A DNA stretch of 64,000 nt from positions 1-64,000 of the forward strand of contig CACNJU010000007.1 in assembly GCA_902620895.1 (NCBI GenBank), written 5' to 3'. Each line of letters begins with the position of its first letter. The stretch's first letter is position 1. The DNA is from an uncultured Prochlorococcus sp. Lineage in GTDB: Bacteria; Cyanobacteriota; Cyanobacteriia; PCC-6307; Cyanobiaceae. Shown piece by piece: positions 48,087 through 58,730 of this stretch. A program made the translations under genes and the position numbers. Under the pieces are notes generated by a model, which was given only the letters and a program-made list of their open reading frames with translations, had not been told where the DNA came from and did not search any database.

Positions 48087-48668
48087 ATGGTAATTAGTTC
48101 ATCCCATATTTATTCCCAAAGTAATCTTGATGTTTTAGATATAAATACTGCTAACAAAATCAATGTAAAAAGATTTACACAAAATGGACAAATTCAAATC
48201 TATCAATCCGCATATCGAGGAAGCTACCCATCAATCATTAGAGACTCTCTGAGAAATGCTGCTCTTGGAAGGAAAGTGCTCTTAATACAATTCATGAAAG
48301 GAGGAGTCAAACAAGGAGTTGATAATCCAGTAAGGCTATGTGGCAATTTAACTTGGATAAGATCATCACATTCCTTTGATCAATATAATTCTGAAGCTTT
48401 TGAAAATGATAAAAATTTAAAAAAATCTATTAACGAGTCAACTCTTGAATTATGGAATTTTTGTAAAAAAGAACTACAGTCTGGCGAAAATGACCAAATC
48501 ATACTTGATGAAATTTTTTCAGCGATTGAAATGAAAATTATCGATAAAGATGATTTGATTTCAACACTTGAAAACCGATTTATCTCAGGAGATGTAATCC
48601 TTACTGGTACAGATATTCCTAAAGATCTATTATTAATGGCCAACCAAATTACCGAACTTCGTTCATAA
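48087..48668 (+). CDS. CobO/CobA-like protein lacking the P-loop
   Basis: The 193-residue protein aligns by eye with corrinoid adenosyltransferases of the CobO/CobA family: GRKVLLIQFMKG, IILDEIFSAIEMKIIDKDDL, ENRFISGDVILTGTDIPKDL and LLLMANQITELRS. The place of the Walker A motif (normally GxGKGKTT) reads YQSAYRGSYPSIIRDSL, so ATP binding of the usual kind is doubtful. It may be a non-enzymatic or altered relative. It precedes dcd by four bases and thyX follows, an operon-like trio. Confidence 0.72.
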   Translation: MVISSSHIYSQSNLDVLDINTANKINVKRFTQNGQIQIYQSAYRGSYPSIIRDSLRNAALGRKVLLIQFMKGGVKQGVDNPVRLCGNLTWIRSSHSFDQYNSEAFENDKNLKKSINESTLELWNFCKKELQSGENDQIILDEIFSAIEMKIIDKDDLISTLENRFISGDVILTGTDIPKDLLLMANQITELRS

Positions 48669-48672
48669 ACCA

Positions 48673-49266
48673 ATGCTAAAAAATGATCTCTGGATAAATA
48701 AAAAAGCATCGGAAGGCATGATAAAGCCCTTTCAATCAAATTTAGTGAGGCATCTTGAGCCTGACAATAAACAAAAGCCAGTTTTGAGTTACGGATGTTC
48801 ATCATATGGCTATGATTTAAGACTTTCATCAAAAGAATTTCTAATTTTTAGACATATTCCTGGTACAGTGATGAATCCCAAAAAGTTTAATCCTAATAAT
48901 TTAGAAAAAACTGTTCTTCACCATGATAATGATGGAGACTTTTTTATTCTTCCTGCTCACTCCTATGGTTTAGGAGTGGCTTTAGAAAAGATGAAAGTGC
49001 CAGAGAATATAACTGTTATCTGTATAGGCAAAAGTACATACGCAAGACTAGGAATTATTGTTAATACAACTCCCGCAGAAGCAGGATGGGAAGGTCATCT
49101 AACTTTAGAGTTTAGTAATAGTTCAGGGGCAGATTGCAGAATTTATGCTGAAGAGGGTATATGCCAACTACTCTTTTTTGAAGGTGATCCATGCGCTACA
49201 ACCTATGAAGATAGAAGAGGTAAATATCAAAACCAACCAGAGAAAGTTACTCTAGCAAAGATCTAA
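48673..49266 (+). CDS. dcd: dCTP deaminase
   Basis: Dcd converts dCTP to dUTP, feeding dTMP synthesis. The 197-residue protein has SYGCSSYGYDLRLSSKEF, CIGKSTYARLGIIVNTTPAE and GWEGHLTLEFSNSSGADCRI, the conserved nucleotide-binding and catalytic segments. Flanking thyX (one base apart) gives a small thymidylate unit. Confidence 0.95.
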   Translation: MLKNDLWINKKASEGMIKPFQSNLVRHLEPDNKQKPVLSYGCSSYGYDLRLSSKEFLIFRHIPGTVMNPKKFNPNNLEKTVLHHDNDGDFFILPAHSYGLGVALEKMKVPENITVICIGKSTYARLGIIVNTTPAEAGWEGHLTLEFSNSSGADCRIYAEEGICQLLFFEGDPCATTYEDRRGKYQNQPEKVTLAKI

Positions 49267-49267
49267 A

Positions 49268-49900
49268 ATGAGTAAAGTTGAACTAATTTCGTTAACTCCT
49301 GATGCAGAAAAGACAATGGCTTACATTGCAAGAGTAAGTAACCCAAAAAATCAGGAAAATGAGGATTATTCGAAATTATTGAGTTATTGCATTAAAAATG
49401 AACATTGGAGTGTTTTTGAACAGTCGTTTATGACCTTACAAATAGAGACTAACAGAGGTATTGCTGCCCAAATTTTAAGACATAGATCATTTACTTTCCA
49501 AGAATTTTCACAGAGATATGCAGATAGTTCTCAATTGGGTAATATTCCCTTGCCAGAGTTGAGGCGTCAAGATTTTAAAAATAGACAAAATTCAATCCCT
49601 GACCTTCCTGATGAATTAAAAAAAAGATTTAATGAAAAAATTGGTTTACATTTTCAGGCTGCTTCAGAATTATATGAAGATTTACTTGCTGAAGGTGTAG
49701 CGAAAGAATGTGCAAGATTTGTTTTGCCATTAGCAACTCCAACAAGAATCTATATGTCTGGATCGTGCAGGTCGTGGATCCATTATATTCATTTAAGATC
49801 AGCTCACGGTACCCAAAAAGAACACAAATCTATAGCCCAAAATTGCAAGTCTATTTTTAAAAAAAGTTTTCCAATTGTATCTAAATCTTTAGAATGGTAA
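49268..49900 (+). CDS. thyX: Flavin-dependent thymidylate synthase
   Basis: ThyX methylates dUMP to dTMP using methylene-THF and FAD. The 210-residue protein has the ThyX motif RHRSFTFQEFSQR (RHR-x7-S), FEQSFMTLQIETNRGIAAQI and the C-terminal SGSCRSWIHYIHLRSAHGTQ. No thyA is in this window. It follows dcd by one base. Confidence 0.96.
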   Translation: MSKVELISLTPDAEKTMAYIARVSNPKNQENEDYSKLLSYCIKNEHWSVFEQSFMTLQIETNRGIAAQILRHRSFTFQEFSQRYADSSQLGNIPLPELRRQDFKNRQNSIPDLPDELKKRFNEKIGLHFQAASELYEDLLAEGVAKECARFVLPLATPTRIYMSGSCRSWIHYIHLRSAHGTQKEHKSIAQNCKSIFKKSFPIVSKSLEW

Positions 49901-49904
49901 AAAA

Positions 49905-50495
49905 TTATCCATGACTACGAGGACTAACCCCATAATTTTTATCTTCTTGAATTGTTGAAATTTCAGAATTAATAATTTCCTCATAGGGTTTCTTTTCTTT
50001 TTCTAAATTATGAATAGATTCTCTTATTTTCATTTCATCTTGTTTTCCAATAAAAGTAGATACTAAATTACCCTTTTTATCAAAAAGATTAACTTGAGGA
50101 ATTCCGCTGACGGCATACTTCTGAATGTAATTACCCCATTTTTGATTATCAACATTTAAAAAAACAAAGTTAATATCTTTTTCGTATTCATCTTTAAACG
50201 CAGAGACTTGTGGAGCCATTTCTTTGCAAACTTCGCACCACTCAGCATAAAATTCCATAAATGTAGGTTTATTATTTGTAAATGCTACTTCAGGATCAAC
50301 AGATAATTCTCCAAAACTCTTAAGAAGATAAGTTGATTTAAAAAAGAAATTTTTAAACAAAAGAAATGAAACAATAACAATAGATATTATTAAAATAAGT
50401 ATTGTTTTAATATTTAACTTTAAAATTTGCTCTTGACTCTCTGATTGCACTATTAATTTATCACTAACTAAAAACATCTTAAATAAGTTAAACAA
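49905..50495 (-). CDS. Thioredoxin-like membrane-anchored protein (TxlA/HCF164-like)
   Basis: The 196-residue protein has an N-terminal membrane helix (about 29-49). A thioredoxin domain follows with the active site FYAEWCEVCKEMAPQVSA (CxxC) and the cis-proline region YAVSGIPQVNLFDKKGNLVS. TxlA/HCF164-type proteins reduce lumenal thiols for cytochrome assembly and photosystem regulation. It converges with thyX, with four bases between the genes. Confidence 0.88.
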   Translation of the reverse strand: MFNLFKMFLVSDKLIVQSESQEQILKLNIKTILILIISIVIVSFLLFKNFFFKSTYLLKSFGELSVDPEVAFTNNKPTFMEFYAEWCEVCKEMAPQVSAFKDEYEKDINFVFLNVDNQKWGNYIQKYAVSGIPQVNLFDKKGNLVSTFIGKQDEMKIRESIHNLEKEKKPYEEIINSEISTIQEDKNYGVSPRSHG

Positions 50496-50585
50496 ATAAA
50501 GAGAATTAAAATCATTAAGCTTTTAATCAACTGATAAAATAAATTGAGCAATTATCAAAAATTCTTTGATTCCTGAAATCTAATT

Positions 50586-51938
50586 ATGCAATCAATCTTT
50601 GGAACTGATGGAATAAGAGGAAGATTTAATGAAGAACTAAATTATTCTCTAGCATTCAAAGTAGGATATGCTCTAGGTTTAACTTCAGACGAGAAAAGTC
50701 CAATATTAATTGGAAGAGATACAAGAATTAGTGGAGATATTCTGCTTCAGGCAATAACACAAGGAATAAATGAAAGTGGCAGGAAATTTTTAAATCTTGG
50801 AATCTGTCCTACCCCAGCCATACCTTTTTTGATCAAACAAGAGAATCTGAGTAGTGGGATCATGATATCTGCAAGTCACAATCCGCCAGAATATAATGGC
50901 ATAAAAATTTTTGATCATAATGGTGAAAAAATTACCAGATATTTTGAAAATAAAATTCAAAAATTAATTGAAGAAACAAATCAAAATATATCAGTTCCTT
51001 CAGAAGTGATGCCCATTAATACAAATGAAGATCTTATGGATATTTATATTAAAAGCTTAATCCAAACAATGGATGGGATTAATCTTAGCGGGTTGAAAAT
51101 AATATTAGACACATGCTACGGATCAGCAACAACCTGCGCAAAAAAAATTTTTCAGTCTCTTGGTGCGGATGTAAGGGTTATCAATAACTCTAAAAATGGG
51201 ACAAAAATTAATATGAATTGTGGTTCTACTAACTTAGAACCATTAAAAAAAGCATTAAGAGCAAGTCCAGCTGATATGGGTTTTAGCTTCGACGGAGATG
51301 CAGATAGAGTAATAGGAATAGATTCAAAAGGCAATGTGCTAGATGGAGATCACATTCTTTTTCTTTGGGGTAGAGAACTTATGGAACAAAAAATTCTCAC
51401 AAATAATTTACTAATATCAACGCAAATGGCAAACTTAGGTTTTGAAAAGGCCTGGAAGAAAATTGGAGGAATTTTATATAGAACTGATGTAGGAGATAAA
51501 TATGTACATAACGCAATCAAGGAAAAAGGAGCTGTTTTAGGAGGTGAGCAGTCAGGTCATATACTTTCAAAAATTAATGACTTTTCTGGAGATGGAATAT
51601 TGACCGCTATTCAAATTTCTAAATATTGTAAAAAGAAAAATATTAACTTACATGATTGGCTTCAAAGTAGTTTCGAACCTTTTCCTCAAAAACTTACCAA
51701 TATTAATTTAAATTTTAATATTAATAAATTAAACCCTAAAACTAAAATCCTAATCGATCAAACTATAGAAAATTTTCAGGCAATATATTCTGATAATTGT
51801 AGAGTTTATATAAGGCCTAGTGGCACAGAACCTGTAATTAGAGTTCTAGTTGAGGCCAAAAATAATAAGAAAGTTGATTATTTATCAAACGAAATAACAA
51901 ACAAACTCTTTTTAGAAATTAATAAAATAATAAATTAA
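50586..51938 (+). CDS. glmM: Phosphoglucosamine mutase
   Basis: GlmM turns glucosamine-6-phosphate into glucosamine-1-phosphate for peptidoglycan and lipid precursors. The 450-residue protein opens with [17 protein letters not shown]. The phosphoserine loop is [17 protein letters not shown], the metal site [15 protein letters not shown], the sugar loop GGEQSGHIL and the phosphate loop [22 protein letters not shown] is diagnostic of GlmM. The start is ATG 50586. Confidence 0.97.
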   Translation: MQSIFGTDGIRGRFNEELNYSLAFKVGYALGLTSDEKSPILIGRDTRISGDILLQAITQGINESGRKFLNLGICPTPAIPFLIKQENLSSGIMISASHNPPEYNGIKIFDHNGEKITRYFENKIQKLIEETNQNISVPSEVMPINTNEDLMDIYIKSLIQTMDGINLSGLKIILDTCYGSATTCAKKIFQSLGADVRVINNSKNGTKINMNCGSTNLEPLKKALRASPADMGFSFDGDADRVIGIDSKGNVLDGDHILFLWGRELMEQKILTNNLLISTQMANLGFEKAWKKIGGILYRTDVGDKYVHNAIKEKGAVLGGEQSGHILSKINDFSGDGILTAIQISKYCKKKNINLHDWLQSSFEPFPQKLTNINLNFNINKLNPKTKILIDQTIENFQAIYSDNCRVYIRPSGTEPVIRVLVEAKNNKKVDYLSNEITNKLFLEINKIIN

Positions 51939-51945
51939 AAATCAA

Positions 51946-52575
51946 TCAAATTTTTATATAAATTCTTTCAAAGATATCAAGTTGATTAACAATCACATAC
52001 TTTTCTCTATTTGTTTTAACTTTACTTGGATTAAAACTTTCGGAATAATTCAAATCTTTTTTTTCTATTTCTTTAAAATAAAAATTATTTGAAATGGTGG
52101 AATCCATATAATCGAATAATTCCTTAACATCTGTTTTTATAAAAATTAGGGTTCCTTTTTGCAACAAATTAGAGAGAACATTAATAAATTCTGGCTGTAT
52201 TACACGCCTTTTATAGTGTCTTTTTTTAAACCATGGATCAGGAAAATTAAAAGAAATACTCTTTAGATTTTTAAAAATAAATTCACTACGGACATCATTT
52301 GAAATATTATTAACATTACCAAATACAAAATATAAATTTTTGATTTCTCTTTCAAATACTTTTAATTTAGCATTTTTGACTAATTTCTCACGGATTTCTA
52401 TTCCTAAATAATTCCAACTGGTATTTACTAAAGCTAAATCGAATAGATACTCACCAGCAGCACAACCTATATCCAAATGAAGATTCAATTTAGAATTACC
52501 AAACATTTCGCTCAAAGAAGGTAATCTCTCAATTTCATTGAAATTACTACTAAGCGGATTAACATGTTGTCTCAT
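51946..52575 (-). CDS. trmB: tRNA (guanine-N7-)-methyltransferase
   Basis: TrmB methylates G46 of tRNA. The 209-residue protein has the SAM-binding [35 protein letters not shown], and [20 protein letters not shown], the conserved catalytic block. The start is ATG 52573-52575. It converges with glmM with a seven-base gap. Confidence 0.94.
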   Translation of the reverse strand: MRQHVNPLSSNFNEIERLPSLSEMFGNSKLNLHLDIGCAAGEYLFDLALVNTSWNYLGIEIREKLVKNAKLKVFEREIKNLYFVFGNVNNISNDVRSEFIFKNLKSISFNFPDPWFKKRHYKRRVIQPEFINVLSNLLQKGTLIFIKTDVKELFDYMDSTISNNFYFKEIEKKDLNYSESFNPSKVKTNREKYVIVNQLDIFERIYIKI

Positions 52576-52697
52576 ATGATTATGAATATATTTCTAGGCA
52601 ATAATATAAGAATGCATAATATTCATAACTATGACAATAGTAGGTTCAAACGTAAAAGTTTGATGTTTAATTATTATGTGTTTAAAAAGAAAAAGTT

Positions 52698-53321
52698 TTG
52701 AACATTATTAATCAACTTTCTATTTGGCTATCCTTTCAAGTCTCAATAATTTTCCTTGTTGGTATACCTGTTACTCTATCCTTCTGGTCAATTAAAAAAA
52801 GAAATAAAGCAGTTAGAAAACTTCTATCAATTTATTGGAAAATATCCCTTTTATTTTTTATAAGCCTTCTACTTTTAATAGGTCAGTATAATTATGCTCT
52901 TGTCATAACAAATATTTCAACATTATTAATGACAGTTTCAGTTTGGTTTTGGAATGATATTAATGATGAATTCAGAGAATATGATCTTTCTAACTCTCTC
53001 ATCACAACGACAAAAATATGGAGATGGACGGTAACTTTTATATCTCTTAATTTTCTAATACTGAGTTTACAAAACCTAAACTGCTTTTCTTTGATTAATT
53101 CAAATTCATGTAAAATATGGCTTCAGCCTTCTTCAAATTTATACATTTTTATAAAAAATTTATTTAATTTTTTCTTCGGAGCTAACTTTACTCAACCAAT
53201 AGCAAAATTTTTAGGATTAATTTCATTATTAGTTTATGCTTTAGGCATTTTACAATGGTCAACAACCAAATTAACTAAAAATGGCAGAAACTCTTGCTTC
53301 TCCGAAAATGGTAGAAATTGA
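52698..53321 (+). CDS. DUF3177-like membrane protein
   Basis: The 207-residue protein has about five hydrophobic helices and the soluble stretch WFWNDINDEFREYDLSN between helices 3 and 4. The topology and sequence style match the cyanobacterial family DUF3177, of unknown function; the name is from memory. It starts at TTG 52698 and its end overlaps the next gene by 41 bases in a different frame. Confidence 0.72.
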   Translation: MNIINQLSIWLSFQVSIIFLVGIPVTLSFWSIKKRNKAVRKLLSIYWKISLLFFISLLLLIGQYNYALVITNISTLLMTVSVWFWNDINDEFREYDLSNSLITTTKIWRWTVTFISLNFLILSLQNLNCFSLINSNSCKIWLQPSSNLYIFIKNLFNFFFGANFTQPIAKFLGLISLLVYALGILQWSTTKLTKNGRNSCFSENGRN

Positions 53322-53616
53322 TTTAATTAATAATCTTGAAAAAATAAGTTCCGCAATACCTAACAGGATCCTTAAAATAGAGGGGCTTATTCTAAAAGAA
53401 AATAACAAAGAGCAATTAGAAATACTTATTTTCAAAGGTTTCAGTAGTTCTACCACTCATCCAATTGAGATAGATTTAGAAAAGAAAGTTATAGAATTAA
53501 GTTATTTAATTACCAACTTTAAACTTTATAAAGCACCATTAAAAGAAACCGAAGATAATTTTATAAGAGAAAATCAAAACGCAATTTTCTTTTTGAATCA
53601 AAAAAACTGGATTTAA
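53281..53616 (+). CDS. Conserved cyanobacterial protein, unknown function
   Basis: The 111-residue soluble protein ([38 protein letters not shown]) has no recognisable enzyme motif. The ATG lies 41 bases inside the end of the upstream membrane protein gene. The pair is probably coupled. Its stop shares TTAA with the convergent ileS. Confidence 0.72.
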   Translation: MAETLASPKMVEIDLINNLEKISSAIPNRILKIEGLILKENNKEQLEILIFKGFSSSTTHPIEIDLEKKVIELSYLITNFKLYKAPLKETEDNFIRENQNAIFFLNQKNWI

Positions 53617-56519
53617 GTAAATTCAAGATTAATAATATTTGAACATCTTTTGCATAATTTTGTATTTTGAATTCCATTAAAAGTTTGTTTTTGATAATGC
53701 CAACATCTATCACATTTTTGACCATGAGCTTTTAATATTTGAATCTTACCAAGTGCATTGTTATCGATAATCAGAGAATTCTCCACTAAATTAGATACCA
53801 CTTGAAAGTTTGAAACTATAAGCCAATCCCTAAATAAATCTACATCTTCATTGCCAAATTCTTTTAGCCAACTTAGTGAATCTTTTGTAACTTTATCTTC
53901 AGGCAAATAATTAACTTCAGTTTCTAAAGCTGCTCCAATTATTTGTTTGTTCCTACAACCCTCTATAGCCTTATTAATTTCAACCCTTAAATTTCTTAAA
54001 TTAGTAATGTGCTCATTAAGAATTTGATTTTTCCATGACTGAGAAAATATTGGCCATCCTCTTTGAAATACTGATTTTTCTTTAGTTGAATATGGAATAT
54101 TTTGCCAAATATCTTCAGCCATATGGCAAAGCACAGGAGAAATAAGTACGGCTAAATTTTCAACAACTTTTGACATAACAAACTGACATGATCTTCTCCT
54201 AAATTGTGATTTAGAACTTACATATAACCTATCCTTTGCAATATCCAAATAAAAATTTGATAGATCTACAACACAAAAACTTTGTAAAATTTGAAAAAAT
54301 TTTGAAAATTCATAATTTTCATAAGCATTTGATATTTGATCTGTAACCTCAACTAATCTGCCTAACATCCATTGATCTAAGAGAGGTAATTGATCAATTT
54401 CAAAATTATCAATTTTAGGATCATAATCATGAATATTACCTAGAAGATATCTTGCAGTATTACGAACTTTTCTATAAACGTCTGAAAGTTGCTTAAGTAT
54501 ATTTGAACCAATTGGAACATCTACTGAATAATCTACAGAGCTTACCCATAGCCTTAAAACATCTGCACCATAAGCAGGTTCGGTTTTTTTATTATTACCA
54601 CCATTAATGATTATGTTTGGATCAACGACATTGCCTAAAGATTTGCTCATTTTTCTTCCATTTTCGTCAAGTGCAAAACCGTGAGTTAAAACTTTCTTAT
54701 ATGGTGGTTTATTATTGACTGCTACAGATGTGAGCAAAGAAGACTGAAACCATCCTCGATGTTGATCTGAGCCCTCTAAATAAAGGTCTGCCGGATACTT
54801 TAATTCACTTCTTAGTTCACATACTGCGGCCCAGCTAGATCCTGAATCAAACCAGACATCCATTGTATCTGTACCTTTTTTCCATAGATCCGATTCTTTT
54901 GCATAATTTTCTGGCAACAGATTCTTAACATCCCAATCCCACCAAATATCTGCTCCATGTTCACTAAATAGCTCTTGAATATGATTAATTATCTCGCTGT
55001 TAAGGAGAATTTTATTACCATTTTTTTTATAAAAAACTGGAATTGGGACTCCCCATGACCTTTGTCTCGAAATACACCAATCTCCTCTACCAACAACCAT
55101 AGAATAAATTCTTTTCTTTCCAGTTTCTGGCATCCATTCAACATCTTCGATTGCTTTTAATGCAGATGATCTAAAGCCATTTACAGATGCAAACCATTGT
55201 TCTGTTGCCCTAAAAATAGTTGGTTTTTTTGTTCTCCAATCATACGGATATCTATGCTTATAATTTTCTTGCAATAAAAGCAAATTATTTCCTTTTAAAT
55301 GTTCAATAATTAAATCATTTGCATCTTTCAGGACATTTGATCCTTTGAATTGACCAGAATTTTCATTTAAGTTACCTTTTTCATCAACTACACATGTTAT
55401 TGGTAAATCATATTTTTGACCCACATTAAAATCATCTATCCCATGACCAGGAGCAGTATGAACAATTCCAGTTCCTGATTCTGTAGTAATGTAATCCCCT
55501 CCAATTACAATTCTGCAATTTTTATTCTTAGAAGGATGTTGATATTCAATATTTTCCAATTTGGAGCCTTGAACCTCTAATAGGAACTTGAAATCTTTAT
55601 TAAATTTCTTACTTATTTCAGAAGATAAATCCTTAGCAAAAAGGTAAATTTTCTTCTCTTCATCGATAGCAAAAACGTAATTTATTTTTGGATTCACTGC
55701 AACTGCTTCATTTGCAGGTATGGTCCAAGGAGTAGTGGTCCAAATAGTTATGAAAGAATTATTTTGAAAAAAATCTTTTTTGATATTAAGGTTTTCTTGG
55801 ATGAAATTTAATAGAATTTCTTCAGGTATTTTAGTGATTTTTAATGAAACATAAATACTTTTTGAATAATGTTCATCAGGATATTCTAATTCTGCTTCTG
55901 CAAGTGCAGTCCTTGAACTTGGGCTCCAATGCACAGGTTTAAGTCCTCGATATATATAGCCATTTAAAAACATTTTCCCAAATACTCCAATCTGAGCAGA
56001 TTCATAACTTTTCTTAAGAGTTAAGTAAGGGTTATTCCAATCTCCCCATATGCCCCACCTTTTGAAACCCTCCTTCTGATTATTAATTTGGATATGGGCA
56101 TAATCTGTTGCTTTGTTTCTTAAATTTAGAGTGTCAAGATTTTTTCTTTCATCAGATTTTAAATTCTGAAGAACTTTTAATTCAATAGGTAATCCATGAC
56201 AGTCCCAACCAGGTACGAAATGAACCCTAAATCCTCTTAAGGTTTTGTACTTATTAATTATGTCTTTTAAAACTTTATTAAGAGCATGACCCATATGAAG
56301 ATCTCCATTTGCATAAGGAGGGCCATCATGTAATGTAAAAATTTCGCCTGAATTGTTTGCACCTAATTGGAAATCAATATCATTTTTAGCCCAAAAATTC
56401 TGTATCTCAGGTTCTCTTACAACTGAGTTAGCGCGCATTGAGAAGTCAGTTTTTAATAAATTTAAAGTTTCTTTATAAGAAAAGTCTGATTTTTGTTCTT
56501 TGCTATTTTGAGAATTCAT
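53613..56519 (-). CDS. ileS: Isoleucyl-tRNA synthetase
   Basis: The 968-residue class I synthetase charges tRNA-Ile. The HIGH-type motif is [18 protein letters not shown] and the KMSKS loop is [18 protein letters not shown]. The editing domain includes [16 protein letters not shown]. The C-terminal zinc finger has CDRCWHYQ and LCKRCSNI. Length and domain order are typical of the bacterial type with a C-terminal zinc module. The start is ATG 56517-56519. Confidence 0.98.
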   Translation of the reverse strand: MNSQNSKEQKSDFSYKETLNLLKTDFSMRANSVVREPEIQNFWAKNDIDFQLGANNSGEIFTLHDGPPYANGDLHMGHALNKVLKDIINKYKTLRGFRVHFVPGWDCHGLPIELKVLQNLKSDERKNLDTLNLRNKATDYAHIQINNQKEGFKRWGIWGDWNNPYLTLKKSYESAQIGVFGKMFLNGYIYRGLKPVHWSPSSRTALAEAELEYPDEHYSKSIYVSLKITKIPEEILLNFIQENLNIKKDFFQNNSFITIWTTTPWTIPANEAVAVNPKINYVFAIDEEKKIYLFAKDLSSEISKKFNKDFKFLLEVQGSKLENIEYQHPSKNKNCRIVIGGDYITTESGTGIVHTAPGHGIDDFNVGQKYDLPITCVVDEKGNLNENSGQFKGSNVLKDANDLIIEHLKGNNLLLLQENYKHRYPYDWRTKKPTIFRATEQWFASVNGFRSSALKAIEDVEWMPETGKKRIYSMVVGRGDWCISRQRSWGVPIPVFYKKNGNKILLNSEIINHIQELFSEHGADIWWDWDVKNLLPENYAKESDLWKKGTDTMDVWFDSGSSWAAVCELRSELKYPADLYLEGSDQHRGWFQSSLLTSVAVNNKPPYKKVLTHGFALDENGRKMSKSLGNVVDPNIIINGGNNKKTEPAYGADVLRLWVSSVDYSVDVPIGSNILKQLSDVYRKVRNTARYLLGNIHDYDPKIDNFEIDQLPLLDQWMLGRLVEVTDQISNAYENYEFSKFFQILQSFCVVDLSNFYLDIAKDRLYVSSKSQFRRRSCQFVMSKVVENLAVLISPVLCHMAEDIWQNIPYSTKEKSVFQRGWPIFSQSWKNQILNEHITNLRNLRVEINKAIEGCRNKQIIGAALETEVNYLPEDKVTKDSLSWLKEFGNEDVDLFRDWLIVSNFQVVSNLVENSLIIDNNALGKIQILKAHGQKCDRCWHYQKQTFNGIQNTKLCKRCSNIINLEFT

Positions 56520-56639
56520 ACGAAGATATAAGAAATATTGGTGATCAAAAGAATTATTTAAATAAATCTAATTCATTATATTCTTTCTTAATTGACCTGT
56601 AGTTTTTTTGGGATGTTTCAAATAAACAATTTATTTATT

Positions 56640-57089
56640 TCAGACTTTTATATTATCATTTTTATCATTTCTTACCCACTTTTTTTGGGTTGTATTTTTA
56701 TTTTTGCTACCAAAATTAAAAAAATTTGAAGGTTTCATGAAATCATCAAATACCAGAGTTATGGATTCTAATATTTTCAAAAAGTTATTTTTAAACTCCA
56801 AAAAGGTAATTAATTTTTTCTTTTCGTTATCTGTCAATTGGTACCATCTAGATAAAAAAAGCTCTACTAGATAAAAAACAACTAGTACAGTTAAAAAAAA
56901 GAAAATTACAAAAAATGGTTCATCTAGTGTTTTATGTTTAATTATTAATATCAAACCTATTAATAAATTTAAAAAAGCTTTTATTAAGTCTTTTGGTTTA
57001 CCGAGCTCAAGATAAATTATCGGTACAGTTAGAAAAATGGTTCCAACCAAAATATAAAAAATACCCAAATAAAATATCAAAATATTCAT
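56640..57089 (-). CDS. Ycf66-like membrane protein
   Basis: The 149-residue protein has three hydrophobic helices (about 3-25, 35-48 and 57-80) and a basic, asparagine-rich tail. LELGKPKDLIKAFLNLLIGL, and LVELFLSRWYQLTDNEKKKL after the third helix, resemble the helical N-domain of cyanobacterial Ycf66, of unknown function. The resemblance is by eye and moderate. It lies upstream of ileS on the same strand with a 120-base gap. Confidence 0.6.
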   Translation of the reverse strand: MNILIFYLGIFYILVGTIFLTVPIIYLELGKPKDLIKAFLNLLIGLILIIKHKTLDEPFFVIFFFLTVLVVFYLVELFLSRWYQLTDNEKKKLITFLEFKNNFLKILESITLVFDDFMKPSNFFNFGSKNKNTTQKKWVRNDKNDNIKV

Positions 57090-57161
57090 TAAATTAACCG
57101 CTTAATTAAATTATAAGAGTTGATATCAAGAAACAAACTATCTATCAGAATTTCCTTAAGT

Positions 57162-57242
57162 GCGGTCGGGGAGACTTGAACTCCCACACCCGAAGATACG
57201 AGTACCTAAAACTCGCGCGTCTACCAATTCCGCCACGACCGC
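57162..57242 (-). tRNA. trnL: tRNA-Leu (anticodon TAG)
   Basis: An 81-base class II tRNA is visible on the minus strand. The acceptor GCGGTCG pairs with CGACCGC. The anticodon stem CGAGT/ACTCG encloses TTTAGGT with anticodon TAG. A variable arm (ATCTTCGGGTGT) and T arm GGGAGTTCAAGTCTCCC follow. CCA is not encoded. Confidence 0.96.
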
Positions 57243-57399
57243 TCAAATAAAATAATAATTGAAAGAGGTTTATTTTAAAAATTTTTTTTCTTAAGATGAT
57301 TAATTTGACACATTAAAATTAAATTAAAAATCTCTTAAAAGAAATTTTTTATGTTTAAGCATGCAATCATCCTAGAATATTAGTTATATTGTTTAAAGA

Positions 57400-58431
57400 A
57401 TAAAAGAAACAATTTCAAACTTAACAAGTAAAAATACAACAAAAAATACTAATTCTTCAAAAACATTTAATTGGCAAAAAGAGATTAAAAATTACGTAGA
57501 TCCGCCAAGTTTTTGGAATCCAACATTAGGTTTATTTTTTGGCGGTTATTTTCTCGCGTTTCTTAGCATATGGCAATGGTATAGAGGTGTTTGGCCTTTA
57601 CCTTTACTTGTAGCCACTGCTTTTTTAGCTTTACATATTGAAGGTACTGTTATTCATGATGCCTGTCATAAAGCTGCTCATCCAGATCCTTGGATAAATC
57701 AAGCAATGGGCCATGGCTCAGCTATTCTATTAGGGTTTAGCTTCCCAGTTTTTACGAGAGTTCATTTACAACATCATATTCACGTAAATCACCCCAAAAA
57801 TGATCCAGATCATATTGTCAGTACTTTTGGTCCAATTTGGCTAATTGCTCCAAGATTCTTTTATCATGAGGTGTTTTTCTTTCAGAGAAAACTCTGGCGA
57901 AAATATGAATTATTACAATGGGGAATTGAAAGATCCATATTCCTAACAATTATCTTGGCAGGTTTGAAATTTGACTTTATGAATTTAATTTATAATTTAT
58001 GGTTCGGACCAGCTTTAATGGTAGGGGTCACTTTAGGAATATTTTTTGATTATTTACCCCATAGACCATTCAGATCAAGAAATAAATGGATAAATTCTCG
58101 AGTTTATCCAAGCAAATTTATGAATTTATTGATAATGGGACAAAATTACCATCTCATTCATCATCTATGGCCTTCGATTCCTTGGTTTGAATACAAAATA
58201 GCTTATGAAAAAACTAAGCCTTTATTGGATAAAAAAGGCTCTCCTCAAAGAGTTGGGATATTTGAAAGTAAAGAAGACATTTTTAACTTTATTTATGATT
58301 TATTAATAGGTGTAAGGAGTCATAGTAAAAAGAGGGGGAAAATAAGAAAAATCATAAATTTATATCCGGGCTTTAAGATAAAAAAATTTTTATTAAAGAT
58401 AGTCAACAAAACATTCATTGGAAGCAACTAA
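57400..58431 (+). CDS. crtR: Beta-carotene hydroxylase CrtR, without a standard start codon
   Basis: CrtR hydroxylates beta-carotene to zeaxanthin. The frame is open from just after a TAA at 57394-57396. It contains the histidine boxes HDACHKAAH, HLQHHIHVNHPKNDPDH and HLIHHLWPSIPWF, and the membrane segments FFGGYFLAFLSIWQW and LPLLVATAFLAL. The only in-frame ATG (57706) lies past the first histidine box and would remove about 100 residues. Upstream candidates are ATA (57400) and ATT (57412), giving about 343 or 339 residues. One added base in GAATAAAAG (57398-57406) would instead join the frame to TTG 57389. So the start is uncertain. Confidence 0.85.
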   Translation: MKETISNLTSKNTTKNTNSSKTFNWQKEIKNYVDPPSFWNPTLGLFFGGYFLAFLSIWQWYRGVWPLPLLVATAFLALHIEGTVIHDACHKAAHPDPWINQAMGHGSAILLGFSFPVFTRVHLQHHIHVNHPKNDPDHIVSTFGPIWLIAPRFFYHEVFFFQRKLWRKYELLQWGIERSIFLTIILAGLKFDFMNLIYNLWFGPALMVGVTLGIFFDYLPHRPFRSRNKWINSRVYPSKFMNLLIMGQNYHLIHHLWPSIPWFEYKIAYEKTKPLLDKKGSPQRVGIFESKEDIFNFIYDLLIGVRSHSKKRGKIRKIINLYPGFKIKKFLLKIVNKTFIGSN

Positions 58432-58436
58432 CTTAC

Positions 58437-58730
58437 TCATTCATTAATAATCTTTGGTACTTTAAAATATTTATCTTCTCTCGATGGACCCAATTCTAAA
58501 AGTTCTTCATTACAATCAGAATCTTTCTTTTCGTCTTTTCTAAATACATTTACAACCTCTATAGCTCTCGTTGTACAGGGGACATCATCTGTACCAATTT
58601 TTTCAAGTTGTCTTATATAATCCAATATCTTTTCTAATTGTTGTGCATGATTATTAATTTCATTCTCGTTAAGTTCTAATCTCGCTAAATGAGCAACTTT
58701 TTTTACTTCCTCTTTAGTTATTTTTGTCAT
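58437..58730 (-). CDS. gatC: Asp-tRNA(Asn)/Glu-tRNA(Gln) amidotransferase subunit C
   Basis: GatC is the small scaffold subunit of GatCAB, which makes Gln-tRNA(Gln) in cyanobacteria that lack a glutaminyl-tRNA synthetase. The 97-residue protein has KEEVKKVAHLARLELNENEI, LEKILDYIRQLEKIGTDDVP and LGPSREDKYFKVPKII, all typical. The start is ATG 58728-58730. Confidence 0.94.
   Translation of the reverse strand: MTKITKEEVKKVAHLARLELNENEINNHAQQLEKILDYIRQLEKIGTDDVPCTTRAIEVVNVFRKDEKKDSDCNEELLELGPSREDKYFKVPKIINE

Noticed and set aside
57706-58431. Shorter CrtR starting at ATG 57706
   Set aside because: This start would remove the HDACH box and the first membrane helices, which are clearly encoded upstream in the same frame.
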